From the NCBI GenBank assembly GCA_030544235.1, contig JARUPU010000098.1:61001-125000 (forward strand): a DNA stretch of 64,000 nucleotides. The letters run 5' to 3'. The translations under genes were made by a program, and so were the position numbers. Each line of letters begins with the position of its first letter. Positions within the stretch are counted from its first letter, which is position 1. Source of the stretch: Lepturacanthus savala (taxonomy: Eukaryota; Chordata; Actinopteri; Scombriformes; Trichiuridae). The notes beneath the pieces are model-generated. The model saw nothing but the letters and a program-made list of their open reading frames with translations. It ran no database searches and was not told the DNA's origin. This document shows positions 20,916 through 35,700 of the stretch, one piece after another.

Positions 20916-23900
20916 GACTAGGGTTAGGGTTAGGCTCAGCGTTGGGGTATAGGGAACGAAACTACCAGGTATATCCCTCCCAGTGATTTTAAAGGTGCTG
21001 CAGCCCCGAAACCGAAAATCATATGGAAATTGAACCAATTCCTACACCCCCCAGTTAAGAATTTAGGGTTAGGGTTAGGGTTAGGGTTAGGGTTAGACTA
21101 GGGTTAGGGTTAGGCTCAGCGTTGGGGTATATGGAACGAAACTACCAGGTATATCCCTCCCAGTGATTTTAAAGGTGCTGCAGCCCCGAAACCGAAAATC
21201 ATATAGAAATTGAACCAATTCCTACACCCCCCAGTTAAGAATTTAGGGTTAGGGTTAGGGTTAGGGTTAGGGTTAGACTAGGGTTAGGGTTAGGCTCAGC
21301 TTTAGGGTATAGAGAACGAAACTACCAGGTATATCCCTCCCAGTGATTTTAAAGGTGCTGCAGCCCCGAAACCGAAAATCATATAGAAATTGAACCAATT
21401 CCTACACCCCCCAGTTAAGAATTTAGGGTTAGGGTTAGGGTCAGGGTTAGACTAGGGTTAGGGTTAGGCTCAGCTTTAGGGTATAGAGAACGAAACTACC
21501 AGGTATATCCCTCCCAGTGATTTTAAAGGTGCTGCAGCCCCGAAACCGAAAATCATATAGAAATTGAACCAATTCCTACACCCCCCAGTTAAGAATTTAG
21601 GGTTAGGGTTAGGGTCAGGGTTAGACTAGGGTTAGGGTTAGGCTCAGCTTTAGGGTATAGAGAACGAAACTACCAGGTATATCCCTCCCAGTGATTTTAA
21701 AGGTGCTGCAGCCCCGAAACCGAAAATCATATAGAAATTGATCCAATTCCTACACCCCCCAGTTAAGAATTTAGGGTTAGGGTTAGGGTTAGGGTTAGAC
21801 TAGGGTTAGGGTTAGGCTCAGCGTTGGGGTATAGGGAACGAAACTACCAGGTATATCCCTCCCAGTGATTTTAAAGGTGCTGCAGCCCCGAAACCGAAAA
21901 TCATATAGAAATTGAACCAATTCCTACACCCCCCAGTTAAGAATTTAGGGTTAGGGTTAGGGTTAGGGTTAGACTAGGGTTAGTGTTAGGCTCAGCGTTG
22001 GGGTATAGGGAACGAAACTACCAGGTATATCCCTCCCAGTGATTTTAAAGGTGCTGCAGCCCCGAAACCGAAAATCATATAGAAATTGAACCAATTCCTA
22101 TAACCCCCAGTTAAGAATTTAGGGTTAGGGTTAGGGTTAGGGTTAGACTAGGGTTAGGGTTAGGCTCAGCGTTGGGGTATAGGGAACGAAACTACCAGGT
22201 ATATCCCTCCCAGTGATTTTAAAGGTGCTGCAGCCCCGAAACCGAAAATCATATAGAAATTGAACCAATTCCTACACCCCCCAGTAAAGAATTTAGGGTT
22301 AGGGTTAGGGTTAGGGTTAGACTAGGGTTAGGGTTAGGCTCAGCGTTGGGGTATAGGGAACGAAACTACCAGGTATATCCCTCCCAGTGATTTTAAAGGT
22401 GCTGCAGCCCCGAAACCAAAAATCATATAGAAATTGAACCAATTCCTACACCCCCCAGTTAAGAATTTAGGGTTAGGTTTAGGGTTAGACTAGGGTCAGG
22501 GTTAGGCTCAGCGTTGGGGTATAGGGAATGAAACTACCAGGTATATCCCTCCCAGTGAATTTAAAGGTGCTGCAGCCCCGAAACCGAAAATCATATAGAA
22601 ATTGAACCAATTCCTACAACCCACAGTTAAGAATTTAGGGTTAGGGTTAGGGTTAGGGTTAGACTAGGGTTAGGGTTAGGCTCAGCTTTAGGGTATAGAG
22701 AACGAAACTACCAGGTATATCCCTCCCAGTGATTTTAAAGGTGCTGCAGCCCCGAAACCGAAAATCATATAGAAATTGAACCAATTCCTACACCCCCCAG
22801 TTAAGAATTTAGGGTTAGGGTTAGGGTTAGGGTTAGACTAGGGTTAGGGTTAGGCTCAGCGTTGGGGTATAGGGAACGAAACTACCAGGTATATCCCTCC
22901 CAGTGATTTTAAAGGTGCTGCAGCCCCGAAACCGAAAATCATATAGAAATTGAACCAATTCCTACACCCCCCAGTTAAGAATTTAGGGTTAGGGTTAGGG
23001 TTAGACTAGGGTTAGCGTTAGGCTCAGCGTTGGGGTATAGGGAACGAAACTACCAGGTATATCCCTCCCAGTGATTTTAAAGGTGCTGCAGCCCCGAAGC
23101 CGAAAATCATATAGAAATTGAACCAATTCCTACACCCCCCAGTTAAGAATTTAGGGTTAGGGTTAGGGTTAGGGTTAGACTAGGGTTAGGGTTAGGCTCA
23201 GCGTTGGGGTATAGGGAACGAAACTACCAGGTATATCCCTCCCAGTGATTTTAAAGGTGCTGCAGCCCCGAAACCGAAAATCATATGGAAATTGAACCAA
23301 TTCCTACACCCCCCAGTTAAGAATTTAGGGTTAGGGTTAGGGTTAGGGTTAGACTAGGGTTAGGGTTAGGCTCAGCGTTGGGGTATATGGAACGAAACTA
23401 CCAGGTATATCCCTCCCAGTGATTTTAAAGGTGCTGCAGCCCCGAAACCGAAAATCATATAGAAATTGAACCAATTCCTACACCCCCCAGTTAAGAATTT
23501 AGGGTTAGGGTTAGGGTTAGGGTTAGGGTTAGGGTTAGACTAGGGTTAGGGTTAGGCTCAGCTTTAGGGTATAGAGAACGAAACTACCAGGTATATCCCT
23601 CCCAGTGATTTTAAAGGTGCTGCAGCCCCGAAACCGAAAATCATATAGAAATTGAACCAATTCCTACACCCCCCAGTTAAGAATTTAGGGTTAGGGTTAG
23701 GGTCAGGGTTAGACTAGGGTTAGGGTTAGGCTCAGCTTTAGGGTATAGAGAACGAAACTACCAGGTATATCCCTCCCAGTGATTTTAAAGGTGCTGCAGC
23801 CCCGAAACCGAAAATCATATAGAAATTGAACCAATTCCTACACCCCCCAGTTAAGAATTTAGGGTTAGGGTTAGGGTCAGGGTTAGACTAGGGTTAGGGT

Positions 23901-24049
23901 TAGGCTCAGCTTTAGGGTATAGAGAACGAAACTACCAGGTATATCCCTCCCAGTGATTTTAAAGGTGCTGCAGCCCCGAAACCGAAAATCATATAGAAAT
24001 TGAACCAATTCCTACACCCCCCAGTTAAGAATTTAGGGTTAGGGTTAGG

Positions 24050-26700
24050 GTTAGGGTTAGGGTTAGACTAGGGTTAGGGTTAGGCTCAGCGTTGGGGTAT
24101 AGGGAACGACACTACCAGGTATATCCCTCCCAGTGATTTTAAAGGTGCTGCAGCCCCGAAACCGAAAATCATATAGAAATTGAACCAATTCCTACACCCC
24201 CCAGTTAAGAATTTAGGGTTAGGGTTAGGGTTAGACTAGGGTTAGGGTTAGGCTCAGCGTTGGGGTATAGGGAACGAAACTACCAGGTATATCCCTCCCA
24301 GTGATTTTAAAGGTGCTGCAGCCCCGAAACCGAAAATCATATAGAAATTGAACCAATTCCTACACCCCCCAGTTAAGAATTTAGGGTTAGGGTTAGGGTT
24401 AGGGTTAGACTAGGGTTAGGGTTAGGCTCAGCTTTGGGGTATAGGGAACGAAACTACCAGGTATATCCCTCCCAGTGATTTTAAAGGTGCTGCAGCTCCG
24501 AAACCAAAAATCATATAGAAATTGGACAAATTCCTACACCTCCCAGCTAAGAATTTAGGGTTAGGGTTAGGGTTAGGGTTAGGGTTAGACTAGGGATAGG
24601 GTTAGGCTCAGCGTTGGGGTATAGGGAACGAAACTACCAGGTATATCCCTCCCAGTGATTTTAAAGGTGCTGCAGCCCCGAAACCGAAAATCATATAGAA
24701 ATTGAACCAATTCCTACACCCCCCGTTAAGAATTTAGGGTTAGGGTTAGGGTTAGGGTTAGACTAGGATTAGGGTTAGGCTCAGCGTTGGGGCATAGGGA
24801 ACGAAACTACCAGGTATATCCCTCCCAGTGATTTTAAAGGTGCTGCAGCCCCGAAACCGAAAATCATATAGAAATTGAACCAATTCCTACACCCCCCAGT
24901 TAAGAATTTAGGGTTAGGGTTAGGGTTAGGGTTAGACTAGGGTTAGGGTTAGGCTCAGCGTTGGGGTATAGGGAACGAAACTACCAGGTATATCCCTCCC
25001 AGTGATTTTAAAGGTGCTGCAGCCCCGAAACCGAAAATCATATAGAAATTGAACCAATTCCTACACCCCCCAGTTAAGAATTTAGGGTTAGGGTTAGGGT
25101 TAGGGTTAGACTAGGGTTAGGGTTAGGCTCAGCGTTGGGGTATAGGGAACGAAACTACCAGGTATATCCCTCCCAGTGATTTTAAAGGTGCTGCAGCCCC
25201 GAAACCGAAAATCATATAGAAATTGAACCAATTCCTACACCCCCCAGTTAAGAATTTAGGGTTAGGGTTAGGGTTAGGGTTAGGGTTAGACTAGGGTTAG
25301 TGTTAGGCTCAGCGTTGGGGTATAGGGAACGAAACTACCAGGTATATCCCTCCCAGTGATTTTAAAGGTGCTGCAGCCCCGAAACCGAAAATCATATAGA
25401 AATTGAACCAATTCCTATAACCCCCAGTTAAGAATTTAGGGTTAGGGTTAGGGTTAGGGTTAGACTAGGGTTAGGGTTAGGCTCAGCGTTGGGGTATAGG
25501 GAACGAAACTACCAGGTATATCCCTCCCAGTGATTTTAAAGGTGCTGCAGCCCCGAAACCGAAAATCATATAGAAATTGAACCAATTCCTACACCCCCCA
25601 GTTAAGAATTTAGGGTTAGGGTTAGGGTTAGGGTTAGACTAGGGTTAGGGTTAGGCTCAGCGTTGGGGTATAGGGAACGAAACTACCAGGTATATCCCTC
25701 CCAGTGATTTTAAAGGTGCTGCAGCCCCGAAACCGAAAATCATATAGAAATTGAACCAATTCCTACACCCCCCAGTTAAGAATTTAGGGTTAGGGTTAGG
25801 GTTAGGGTTAGGGTTAGACTAGGGTTAGGGTTAGGCTCAGCGTTGGGGTATAGGGAACGAAACTACCAGGTATATCCCTCCCAGTGATTTTAAAGGTGCT
25901 GCAGCCCCGAAACCGAAAATCATATGGAAATTGAACCAATTCCTACACCCCCCAGTTAAGAATTTAGGGTTAGGGTTAGGGTTAGGGTTAGGGTTAGACT
26001 AGGGTTAGGGTTAGGCTCAGCGTTGGGGTATATGGAACGAAACTACCAGGTATATCCCTCCCAGTGATTTTAAAGGTGCTGCAGCCCCGAAACCGAAAAT
26101 CATATAGAAATTGAACCAATTCCTACACCCCCCAGTTAAGAATTTAGGGTTAGGGTTAGGGTTAGGGTTAGGGTTAGACTAGGGTTAGGGTTAGGCTCAG
26201 CTTTAGGGTATAGAGAACGAAACTACCAGGTATATCCCTCCCAGTGATTTTAAAGGTGCTGCAGCCCCGAAACCGAAAATCATATAGAAATTGAACCAAT
26301 TCCTACACCCCCCAGTTAAGAATTTAGGGTTAGGGTTAGGGTCAGGGTTAGACTAGGGTTAGGGTTAGGCTCAGCTTTAGGGTATAGAGAACGAAACTAC
26401 CAGGTATATCCCTCCCAGTGATTTTAAAGGTGCTGCAGCCCCGAAACCGAAAATCATATAGAAATTGAACCAATTCCTACACCCCCCAGTTAAGAATTTA
26501 GGGTTAGGGTTAGGGTCAGGGTTAGACTAGGGTTAGGGTTAGGCTCAGCTTTAGGGTATAGAGAACGAAACTACCAGGTATATCCCTCCCAGTGATTTTA
26601 AAGGTGCTGCAGCCCCGAAACCGAAAATCATATAGAAATTGATCCAATTCCTACACCCCCCAGTTAAGAATTTAGGGTTAGGGTTAGGGTTAGACTAGGG
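24050..26700 (+). repeat. Long-range duplicated block, copy 2
   Basis: Second occurrence of the block first seen at about 9.28-12.1 kb, in the same monomer-class order, ending with TCAGGG monomers and a GATCCAATTCC monomer near 26,641. It has a private CAGCTAAG near 24,545 and GGGATAGGG near 24,594, and just upstream a GACACTACC near 24,108, so it has diverged slightly since duplication. Confidence 0.75.
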
Positions 26701-29700
26701 TTAGGGTTAGGCTCAGCGTTGGGGTATAGGGAACGAAACTACCAGGTATATCCCTCCCAGTGATTTTAAAGGTGCTGCAGCCCCGAAACCGAAAATCATA
26801 TAGAAATTGAACCAATTCCTACACCCCCCCAGTTAAGAATTTAGGGTTAGGGTTAGGGTTAGACTAGGGTTAGGGTTAGGCTCAGCGTTGGGGTATAGGG
26901 AACGAAACTACCAGGTATATCCCTCCCAGTGATTTTAAAGGTGCTGCAGCCCCGAAACCGAAAATCATATAGAAATTGAACCAATTCCTACACCCCCCAG
27001 TTAAGAATTTAGGGTTAGGGTTAGGGTTAGGGTTAGACTAGGGTTAGGGTTAGGCTCAGCGTTGGGGTATAGGGAACGAAACTACCAGGTATATCCCTCC
27101 CAGTGATTTTAAAGGTGCTGCAGCTCCGAAACCAAAAATCATATAGAAATTGGACAAATTCCTACACCCCCCAGTTAAGAATTTAGGGTTAGGGTTAGGG
27201 TTAGGGTTAGGGTTAGACTAGGGTTAGGGTTAGGCTCAGCGTTGGGGTATAGGGAACGAAACTACCAGGTATATCCCTCCCAGTGATTTTAAAGGTGCTG
27301 CAGCCCCGAAACCGAAAATCATATAGAAATTGAACCAATTCCTACACCCCCCGTTAAGAATTTAGGGTTAGGGTTAGGGTTAGACTAGGATTAGGGTTAG
27401 GCTCAGCGTTGGGGCATAGGGAACGAAACTACCAGGTATATCCCTCCCAGTGATTTTAAAGGTGCTGCAGCCCCGAAACCGAAAATCATATAGAAATTGA
27501 ACCAATTCCTACACCCCCCAGTTAAGAATTTAGGGTTAGGGTTAGGGTTAGGGTTAGACTAGGGTTAGGGTTAGGCTCAGCGTTGGGGTATAGGGAACGA
27601 AACTACCAGGTATATCCCTCCCAGTGATTTTAAAGGTGCTGCAGCCCCGAAACCGAAAATCATATAGAAATTGAACCAATTCCTACACCCCCCAGTTAAG
27701 AATTTAGGGTTAGGGTTAGGGTTAGGGTTAGACTAGGGTTAGGGTTAGGCTCAGCGTTGGGGTATAGGGAACGAAACTACCAGGTATATCCCTCCCAGTG
27801 ATTTTAAAGGTGCTGCAGCCCCGAAACCGAAAATCATATAGAAATTGAACCAATTCCTACACCCCCCAGTTAAGAATTTAGGGTTAGGGTTAGGGTTAGG
27901 GTTAGGGTTAGACTAGGGTTAGTGTTAGGCTCAGCGTTGGGGTATAGGGAACGAAACTACCAGGTATATCCCTCCCAGTGATTTTAAAGGTGCTGCAGCC
28001 CCGAAACCGAAAATCATATAGAAATTGAACCAATTCCTATAACCCCCAGTTAAGAATTTAGGGTTAGGGTTAGGGTTAGGGTTAGACTAGGGTTAGGGTT
28101 AGGCTCAGCGTTGGGGTATAGGGAACGAAACTACCAGGTATATCCCTCCCAGTGATTTTAAAGGTGCTGCAGCCCCGAAACCGAAAATCATATAGAAATT
28201 GAACCAATTCCTACACCCCCCAGTAAAGAATTTAGGGTTAGGGTTAGGGTTAGGGTTAGGGTTAGGGTTAGACTAGGGTTAGGGTTAGGCTCAGCGTTGG
28301 GGTATAGGGAACGAAACTACCAGGTATATCCCTCCCAGTGATTTTAAAGGTGCTGCAGCCCCGAAACCGAAAATCATATAGAAATTGAACCAATTCCTAC
28401 ACCCCCCAGTTAAGAATTTAGGGTTAGGGTTAGGGTTAGGGTTAGGGTTAGACTAGGGTTAGGGTTAGGCTCAGCTTTAGGGTATAGAGAACGAAACTAC
28501 CAGGTATATCCCTCCCAGTGATTTTAAAGGTGCTGCAGCCCCGAAACCGAAAATCATATAGAAATTGAACCAATTCCTACACCCCCCAGTTAAGAATTTA
28601 GGGTTAGGGTTAGGGTTAGGGTTAGGGTTAGACTAGGGTTAGGGTTAGGCTCAGCGTTGGGGTATATGGAACGAAACTACCAGGTATATCCCTCCCAGTG
28701 ATTTTAAAGGTGCTGCAGCCCCGAAACCGAAAATCATATAGAAATTGAACCAATTCCTACACCCCCCAGTTAAGAATTTAGGGTTAGGGTTAGGGTCAGG
28801 GTTAGACTAGGGTTAGGGTTAGGCTCAGCTTTAGGGTATAGAGAACGAAACTACCAGGTATATCCCTCCCAGTGATTTTAAAGGTGCTGCAGCCCCGAAA
28901 CCGAAAATCATATAGAAATTGATCCAATTCCTACACCCCCCAGTTAAGAATTTAGGGTTAGGGTTAGGGTTAGGGTTAGGGTTAGACTAGGGTTAGGGTT
29001 AGGCTCAGCGTTGGGGTATAGGGAACGAAACTACCAGGTATATCCCTCCCAGTGATTTTAAAGGTGCTGCAGCCCCGAAACCGAAAATCATATAGAAATT
29101 GAACCAATTCCTACACCCCCCAGTTAAGAATTTAGGGTTAGGGTTAGGGTTAGACTAGGGTTAGGGTTAGGCTCAGCGTTGGGGTATAGGGAACGAAACT
29201 ACCAGGTATATCCCTCCCAGTGATTTTAAAGGTGCTGCAGCCCCGAAACCGAAAATCATATAGAAATTGAACCAATTCCTACACCCCCCAGTTAAGAATT
29301 TAGGGTTAGGGTTAGGGTTAGGGTTAGGGTTAGGGTTAGGCTCAGCGTTGGGGTATAGGGAACGAAACTACCAGGTATATCCCTCCCAGTGATTTTAAAG
29401 GTGCTGCAGCTCCGAAACCAAAAATCATATAGAAATTGGACAAATTCCTACACCCCCCAGTTAAGAATTTAGGGTTAGGGTTAGGGTTAGGGTTAGACTA
29501 GGGTTAGGGTTAGGCTCAGCTTTAGGGTATAGAGAACGAAACTACCAGGTATATCCCTCCCAGTGATTTTAAAGGTGCTGCAGCCCCGAAACCGAAAATC
29601 ATATAGAAATTGATCCAATTCCTACACCCCCCAGTTAAGAATTTAGGGTTAGGGTTAGGGTTAGACTAGGGTTAGGGTTAGGCTCAGCGTTGGGGTATAG

Positions 29701-32700
29701 GGAACGAAACTACCAGGTATATCCCTCCCAGTGATTTTAAAGGTGCTGCAGCCCCGAAACCGAAAATCATATAGAAATTGAACCAATTCCTACACCCCCC
29801 AGTTAAGAATTTAGGGTTAGGGTTAGGGTTAGACTAGGGTTAGGGTTAGGCTCAGCGTTGGGGTATAGGGAACGAAACTACCAGGTATATCCCTCCCAGT
29901 GATTTTAAAGGTGCTGCAGCCCCGAAACCGAAAATCATATAGAAATTGAACCAATTCCTACACCCCCCAGTTAAGAATTTAGGGTTAGGGTTAGGGTTAG
30001 GGTTAGACTAGGGTTAGGGTTAGGCTCAGCGTTGGGGTATAGGGAACGAAACTACCAGGTATATCCCTCCCAGTGATTTTAAAGGTGCTGCAGCTCCGAA
30101 ACCAAAAATCATATAGAAATTGGACAAATTCCTACACCCCCCAGTTAAGAATTTAGGGTTAGGGTTAGGGTTAGACTAGGGTTAGGGTTAGGCTCAGCGT
30201 TGGGGTATAGGGAACGAAACTACCAGGTATATCCCTCCCAGTGATATTAAAGGTGCTGCAGCCCCGAAACCGAAAATCATATAGAAATTGAACCAATTCC
30301 TACACCCCCCGTTAAGAATTTAGGGTTAGGGTTAGGGTTAGGGTTAGACTAGGATTAGGGTTAGGCTCAGCGTTGGGGCATAGGGAACGAAACTACCAGG
30401 TATATCCCTCCCAGTGATTTTAAAGGTGCTGCAGCCCCGAAACCGAAAATCATATAGAAATTGAACCAATTCCTACACCCCCCAGTTAAGAATTTAGGGT
30501 TAGGGTTAGGGTTAGGGTTAGACTAGGGTTAGGGTTAGGCTCAGCGTTGGGGTATAGGGAACGAAACTACCAGGTATATCCCTCCCAGTGATTTTAAAGG
30601 TGCTGCAGCCCCGAAACCGAAAATCATATAGAAATTGAACCAATTCCTACACCCCCCAGTTAAGAATTTAGGGTTAGGGTTAGGGTTAGGGTTAGACTAG
30701 GGTTAGGGTTAGGCTCAGCGTTGGGGTATAGGGAACGAAACTACCAGGTATATCCCTCCCAGTGATTTTAAAGGTGCTGCAGCCCCGAAACCGAAAATCA
30801 TATAGAAATTGAACCAATTCCTACACCCCCCAGTTAAGAATTTAGGGTTAGGGTTAGGGTTAGGGTTAGGGTTAGACTAGGGTTAGTGTTAGGCTCAGCG
30901 TTGGGGTATAGGGAACGAAACTACCAGGTATATCCCTCCCAGTGATTTTAAAGGTGCTGCAGCCCCGAAACCGAAAATCATATAGAAATTGAACCAATTC
31001 CTATAACCCCCAGTTAAGAATTTAGGGTTAGGGTTAGGGTTAGGGTTAGACTAGGGTTAGGGTTAGGCTCAGCGTTGGGGTATAGGGAACGAAACTACCA
31101 GGTATATCCCTCCCAGTGATTTTAAAGGTGCTGCAGCCCCGAAACCGAAAATCATATAGAAATTTAACCAATTCCTACACCCCCCAGTAAAGAATTTAGG
31201 GTTAGGGTTAGGGTTAGGGTTAGGGTTAGGGTTAGACTAGGGTTAGGGTTAGGCTCAGCGTTGGGGTATAGGGAACGAAACTACCAGGTATATCCCTCCC
31301 AGTGATTTTAAAGGTGCTGCAGCCCCGAAACCCAAAATCATATAGAAATTGAACCAATTCCTACACCCCCCAGTTAAGAATTTAGGGTTAGGGTTAGGGT
31401 TAGGGTTAGGGTTAGACTAGGGTTAGGGTTAGGCTCAGCTTTAGGGTATAGAGAACGAAACTACCAGGTATATCCCTCCCAGTGATTTTAAAGGTGCTGC
31501 AGCCCCGAAACCGAAAATCATATAGAAATTGAACCAATTCCTACACCCCCCAGTTAAGAATTTAGGGTTAGGGTTAGGGTTAGGGTTAGGGTTAGACTAG
31601 GGTTAGGGTTAGGCTCAGCGTTGGGGTATATGGAACGAAACTACCAGGTATATCCCTCCCAGTGATTTTAAAGGTGCTGCAGCCCCGAAACCGAAAATCA
31701 TATAGAAATTGAACCAATTCCTACACCCCCCAGTTAAGAATTTAGGGTTAGGGTTAGGGTCAGGGTTAGACTAGGGTTAGGGTTAGGCTCAGCTTTAGGG
31801 TATAGAGAACGAAACTACCAGGTATATCCCTCCCAGTGATTTTAAAGGTGCTGCAGCCCCGAAACCGAAAATCATATAGAAATTGATCCAATTCCTACAC
31901 CCCCCAGTTAAGAATTTAGGGTTAGGGTTAGGGTTAGGGTTAGGGTTAGACTAGGGTTAGGGTTAGGCTCAGCGTTGGGGTATAGGGAACGAAACTACCA
32001 GGTATATCCCTCCCAGTGATTTTAAAGGTGCTGCAGCCCCGAAACCGAAAATCATATAGAAATTGAACCAATTCCTACACCCCCCAGTTAAGAATTTAGG
32101 GTTAGGGTTAGGGTTAGACTAGGGTTAGGGTTAGGCTCAGCGTTGGGGTATAGGGAACGAAACTACCAGGTATATCCCTCCCAGTGATTTTAAAGGTGCT
32201 GCAGCCCCGAAACCGAAAATCATATAGAAATTGAACCAATTCCTACACCCCCCAGTTAAGAATTTAGGGTTAGGGTTAGGGTTAGGGTTAGACTAGGGTT
32301 AGGGTTAGGCTCAGCGTTGGGGTATAGGGAACGAAACTACCAGGTATATCCCTCCCAGTGATTTTAAAGGTGCTGCAGCTCCGAAACCAAAAATCATATA
32401 GAAATTGGACAAATTCCTACACCCCCCAGTTAAGAATTTAGGGTTAGGGTTAGGGTTAGGGTTAGACTAGGGTTAGGGTTAGGCTCAGCGTTGGGGTATA
32501 GGGAACGAAACTACCAGGTATATCCCTCCCAGTGATTTTAAAGGTGCTGCAGCCCCGAAACCGAAAATCATATAGAAATTGAACCAATTCCTACACCCCC
32601 CAGTTAAGAATTTAGGGTTAGGGTTAGGGTTAGGGTTAGACTAGGGTTAGGGTTAGGCTCAGCGTTGGGGTATAGGGAACGAAACTACCAGGTATATCCC

Positions 32701-35700
32701 TCCCAGTGATTTTAAAGGTGCTGCAGCCCCGAAACCGAAAATCATATAGAAATTGAACCAATTCCTACACCCCCCAGTTAAGAATTTAGGGTTAGGGTTA
32801 GGGTTAGGGTTAGGGTTAGACTAGGGTTAGTGTTAGGCTCAGCGTTGGGGTATAGGGAACGAAACTACCAGGTATATCCCTCCCAGTGATTTTAAAGGTG
32901 CTGCAGCCCCGAAACCGAAAATCATATAGAAATTGAACCAATTCCTATAACCCCCAGTTAAGAATTTAGGGTTAGGGTTAGGGTTAGGCTCAGCGTTGGG
33001 GTATAGGGAACGAAACTACCAGGTATATCCCTCCCAGTGATTTTAAAGGTGCTGCAGCCCCGAAACCGAAAATCATATAGAAATTGAACCAATTCCTACA
33101 CCCCCCAGTAAAGAATTTAGGGTTAGGGTTAGGGTTAGGGTTAGGGTTAGGGTTAGGGTTAGACTAGGGTTAGGGTTAGGCTCAGCGTTGGGGTATAGGG
33201 AACGAAACTACCAGGTATATCCCTCCCAGTGATTTTAAAGGTGCTGCAGCCCCGAAACCGAAAATCATATAGAAATTGAACCAATTCCTACACCCCCCAG
33301 TTAAGAATTTAGGGTTAGGGTTAGGGTTAGGGTTAGGGTTAGACTAGGGTTAGGGTTAGGCTCAGCTTTAGGGTATAGAGAACGAAACTACCAGGTATAT
33401 CCCTCCCAGTGATTTTAAAGGTGCTGCAGCCCCGAAACCGAAAATCATATAGAAATTGAACCAATTCCTACACCCCCCAGTTAAGAATTTAGGGTTAGGG
33501 TTAGGGTTAGGGTTAGGGTTAGACTAGGGTTAGGGTTAGGCTCAGCGTTGGGGTATATGGAACGAAACTACCAGGTATATCCCTCCCAGTGATTTTAAAG
33601 GTGCTGCAGCCCCGAAAACGAAAATCATATAGAAATTGAACCAATTCCTACACCCCCCAGTTAAGAATTTAGGGTTAGGGTTAGGGTTAGGGTTAGGGTT
33701 AGGGTTAGACTAGGGTTAGGGTTAGGCTCAGCTTTAGGGTATAGAGAACGAAACTACCAGGTATATCCCTCCCAGTGATTTTAAAGGTGCTGCAGCCCCG
33801 AAACCGAAAATCATATAGAAATTGAACCAATTCCTACACCCCCCAGTTAAGAATTTAGGGTTAGGGTTAGGGTCAGGGTTAGACTAGGGTTAGGGTTAGG
33901 CTCAGCTTTAGGGTATAGAGAACGAAACTACCAGGTATATCCCTCCCAGTGATTTTAAAGGTGCTGCAGCCCCGAAACCGAAAATCATATAGAAATTGAA
34001 CCAATTCCTACACCCCCCAGTTAAGAATTTAGGGTTAGGGTTAGGGTCAGGGTTAGACTAGGGTTAGGGTTAGGCTCAGCTTTAGGGTATAGAGAACGAA
34101 ACTACCAGGTATATCCCTCCCAGTGATTTTAAAGGTGCTGCAGCCCCGAAACCGAAAATCATATAGAAATTGATCCAATTCCTACACCCCCCAGTTAAGA
34201 ATTTAGGGTTAGGGTTAGGGTTAGGGTTAGGGTTAGACTAGGGTTAGGGTTAGGCTCAGCGTTGGGGTATAGGGAACGAAACTACCAGGTATATCCCTCC
34301 CAGTGATTTTAAAGGTGCTGCAGCCCCGAAACCGAAAATCATATAGAAATTGAACCAATTCCTACACCCCCCAGTTAAGAATTTAGGGTTAGGGTTAGGG
34401 TTAGACTAGGGTTAGGGTTAGGCTCAGCGTGGGGGTATAGGGAACGAAACTACCAGGTATATCCCTCCCAGTGATTTTAAAGGTGCTGCATTCCCGAAAC
34501 CGAAAATCATATAGAAATTGAACCAATTCCTACACCCCCCAGTTAAGAATTTAGGGTTAGGGTTAGGGTTAGGGTTAGACTAGGGTTAGGGTTAGGCTCA
34601 GCGTTGGGGTATAGGGAACGAAACTACCAGGTATATCCCTCCCAGTGATTTTAAAGGTGCTGCAGCCCCGAAACCGAAAATCATATAGAAATTGAACCAA
34701 TTCCTACACCCCCCATTAAGAATTTAGGGTTAGGGTTAGGGTTAGGGTTAGACTAGGATTAGGGTTAGGCTCAGCGTTGGGGCATAGGGAACGAAACTAC
34801 CAGGTATATCCCTCCCAGTGATTTTAAAGGTGCTGCAGCCCCGAAACCGAAAATCATATAGAAATTGAACCAATTCCTACACCCCCCAGTTAAGAATTTA
34901 GGGTTAGGGTTAGGGTTAGGGTTAGACTAGGGTTAGGGTTAGGCTCAGCGTTGGGGTATAGGGAACGAAACTACCAGGTATATCCCTCCCAGTGATTTTA
35001 AAGGTGCTGCAGCCCCGAAACCGAAAATCATATAGAAATTGAACCAATTCCTACACCCCCCAGTTAAGAATTTAGGGTTAGGGTTAGGGTTAGGGTTAGA
35101 CTAGGGTTAGTGTTAGGCTCAGCGTTGGGGTATAGGGAACGAAACTACCAGGTATATCCCTCCCAGTGATTTTAAAGGTGCTGCAGCCCCGAAACCGAAA
35201 ATCATATAGAAATTGAACCAATTCCTATAACCCCCAGTTAAGAATTTAGGGTTAGGGTTAGGGTTAGGGTTAGACTAGGGTTAGGGTTAGGCTCAGCGTT
35301 GGGGTATAGGGAACGAAACTACCAGGTATATCCCTCCCAGTGATTTTAAAGGTGCTGCAGCCCCGAAACCGAAAATCATATAGAAATTGAACCAATTCCT
35401 ACACCCCCCAGTAAAGAATTTAGGGTTAGGGTTAGGGTTAGGGTTAGACTAGGGTTAGGGTTAGGCTCAGCGTTGGGGTATAGGGAACGAAACTACCAGG
35501 TATATCCCTCCCAGTGATTTTAAAGGTGCTGCAGCCCCGAAACCGAAAATCATATAGAAATTGAACCAATTCCTACACCCCCCAGTTAAGAATTTAGGGT
35601 TAGGTTTAGGGTTAGACTAGGGTCAGGGTTAGGCTCAGCGTTGGGGTATAGGGAATGAAACTACCAGGTATATCCCTCCCAGTGAATTTAAAGGTGCTGC

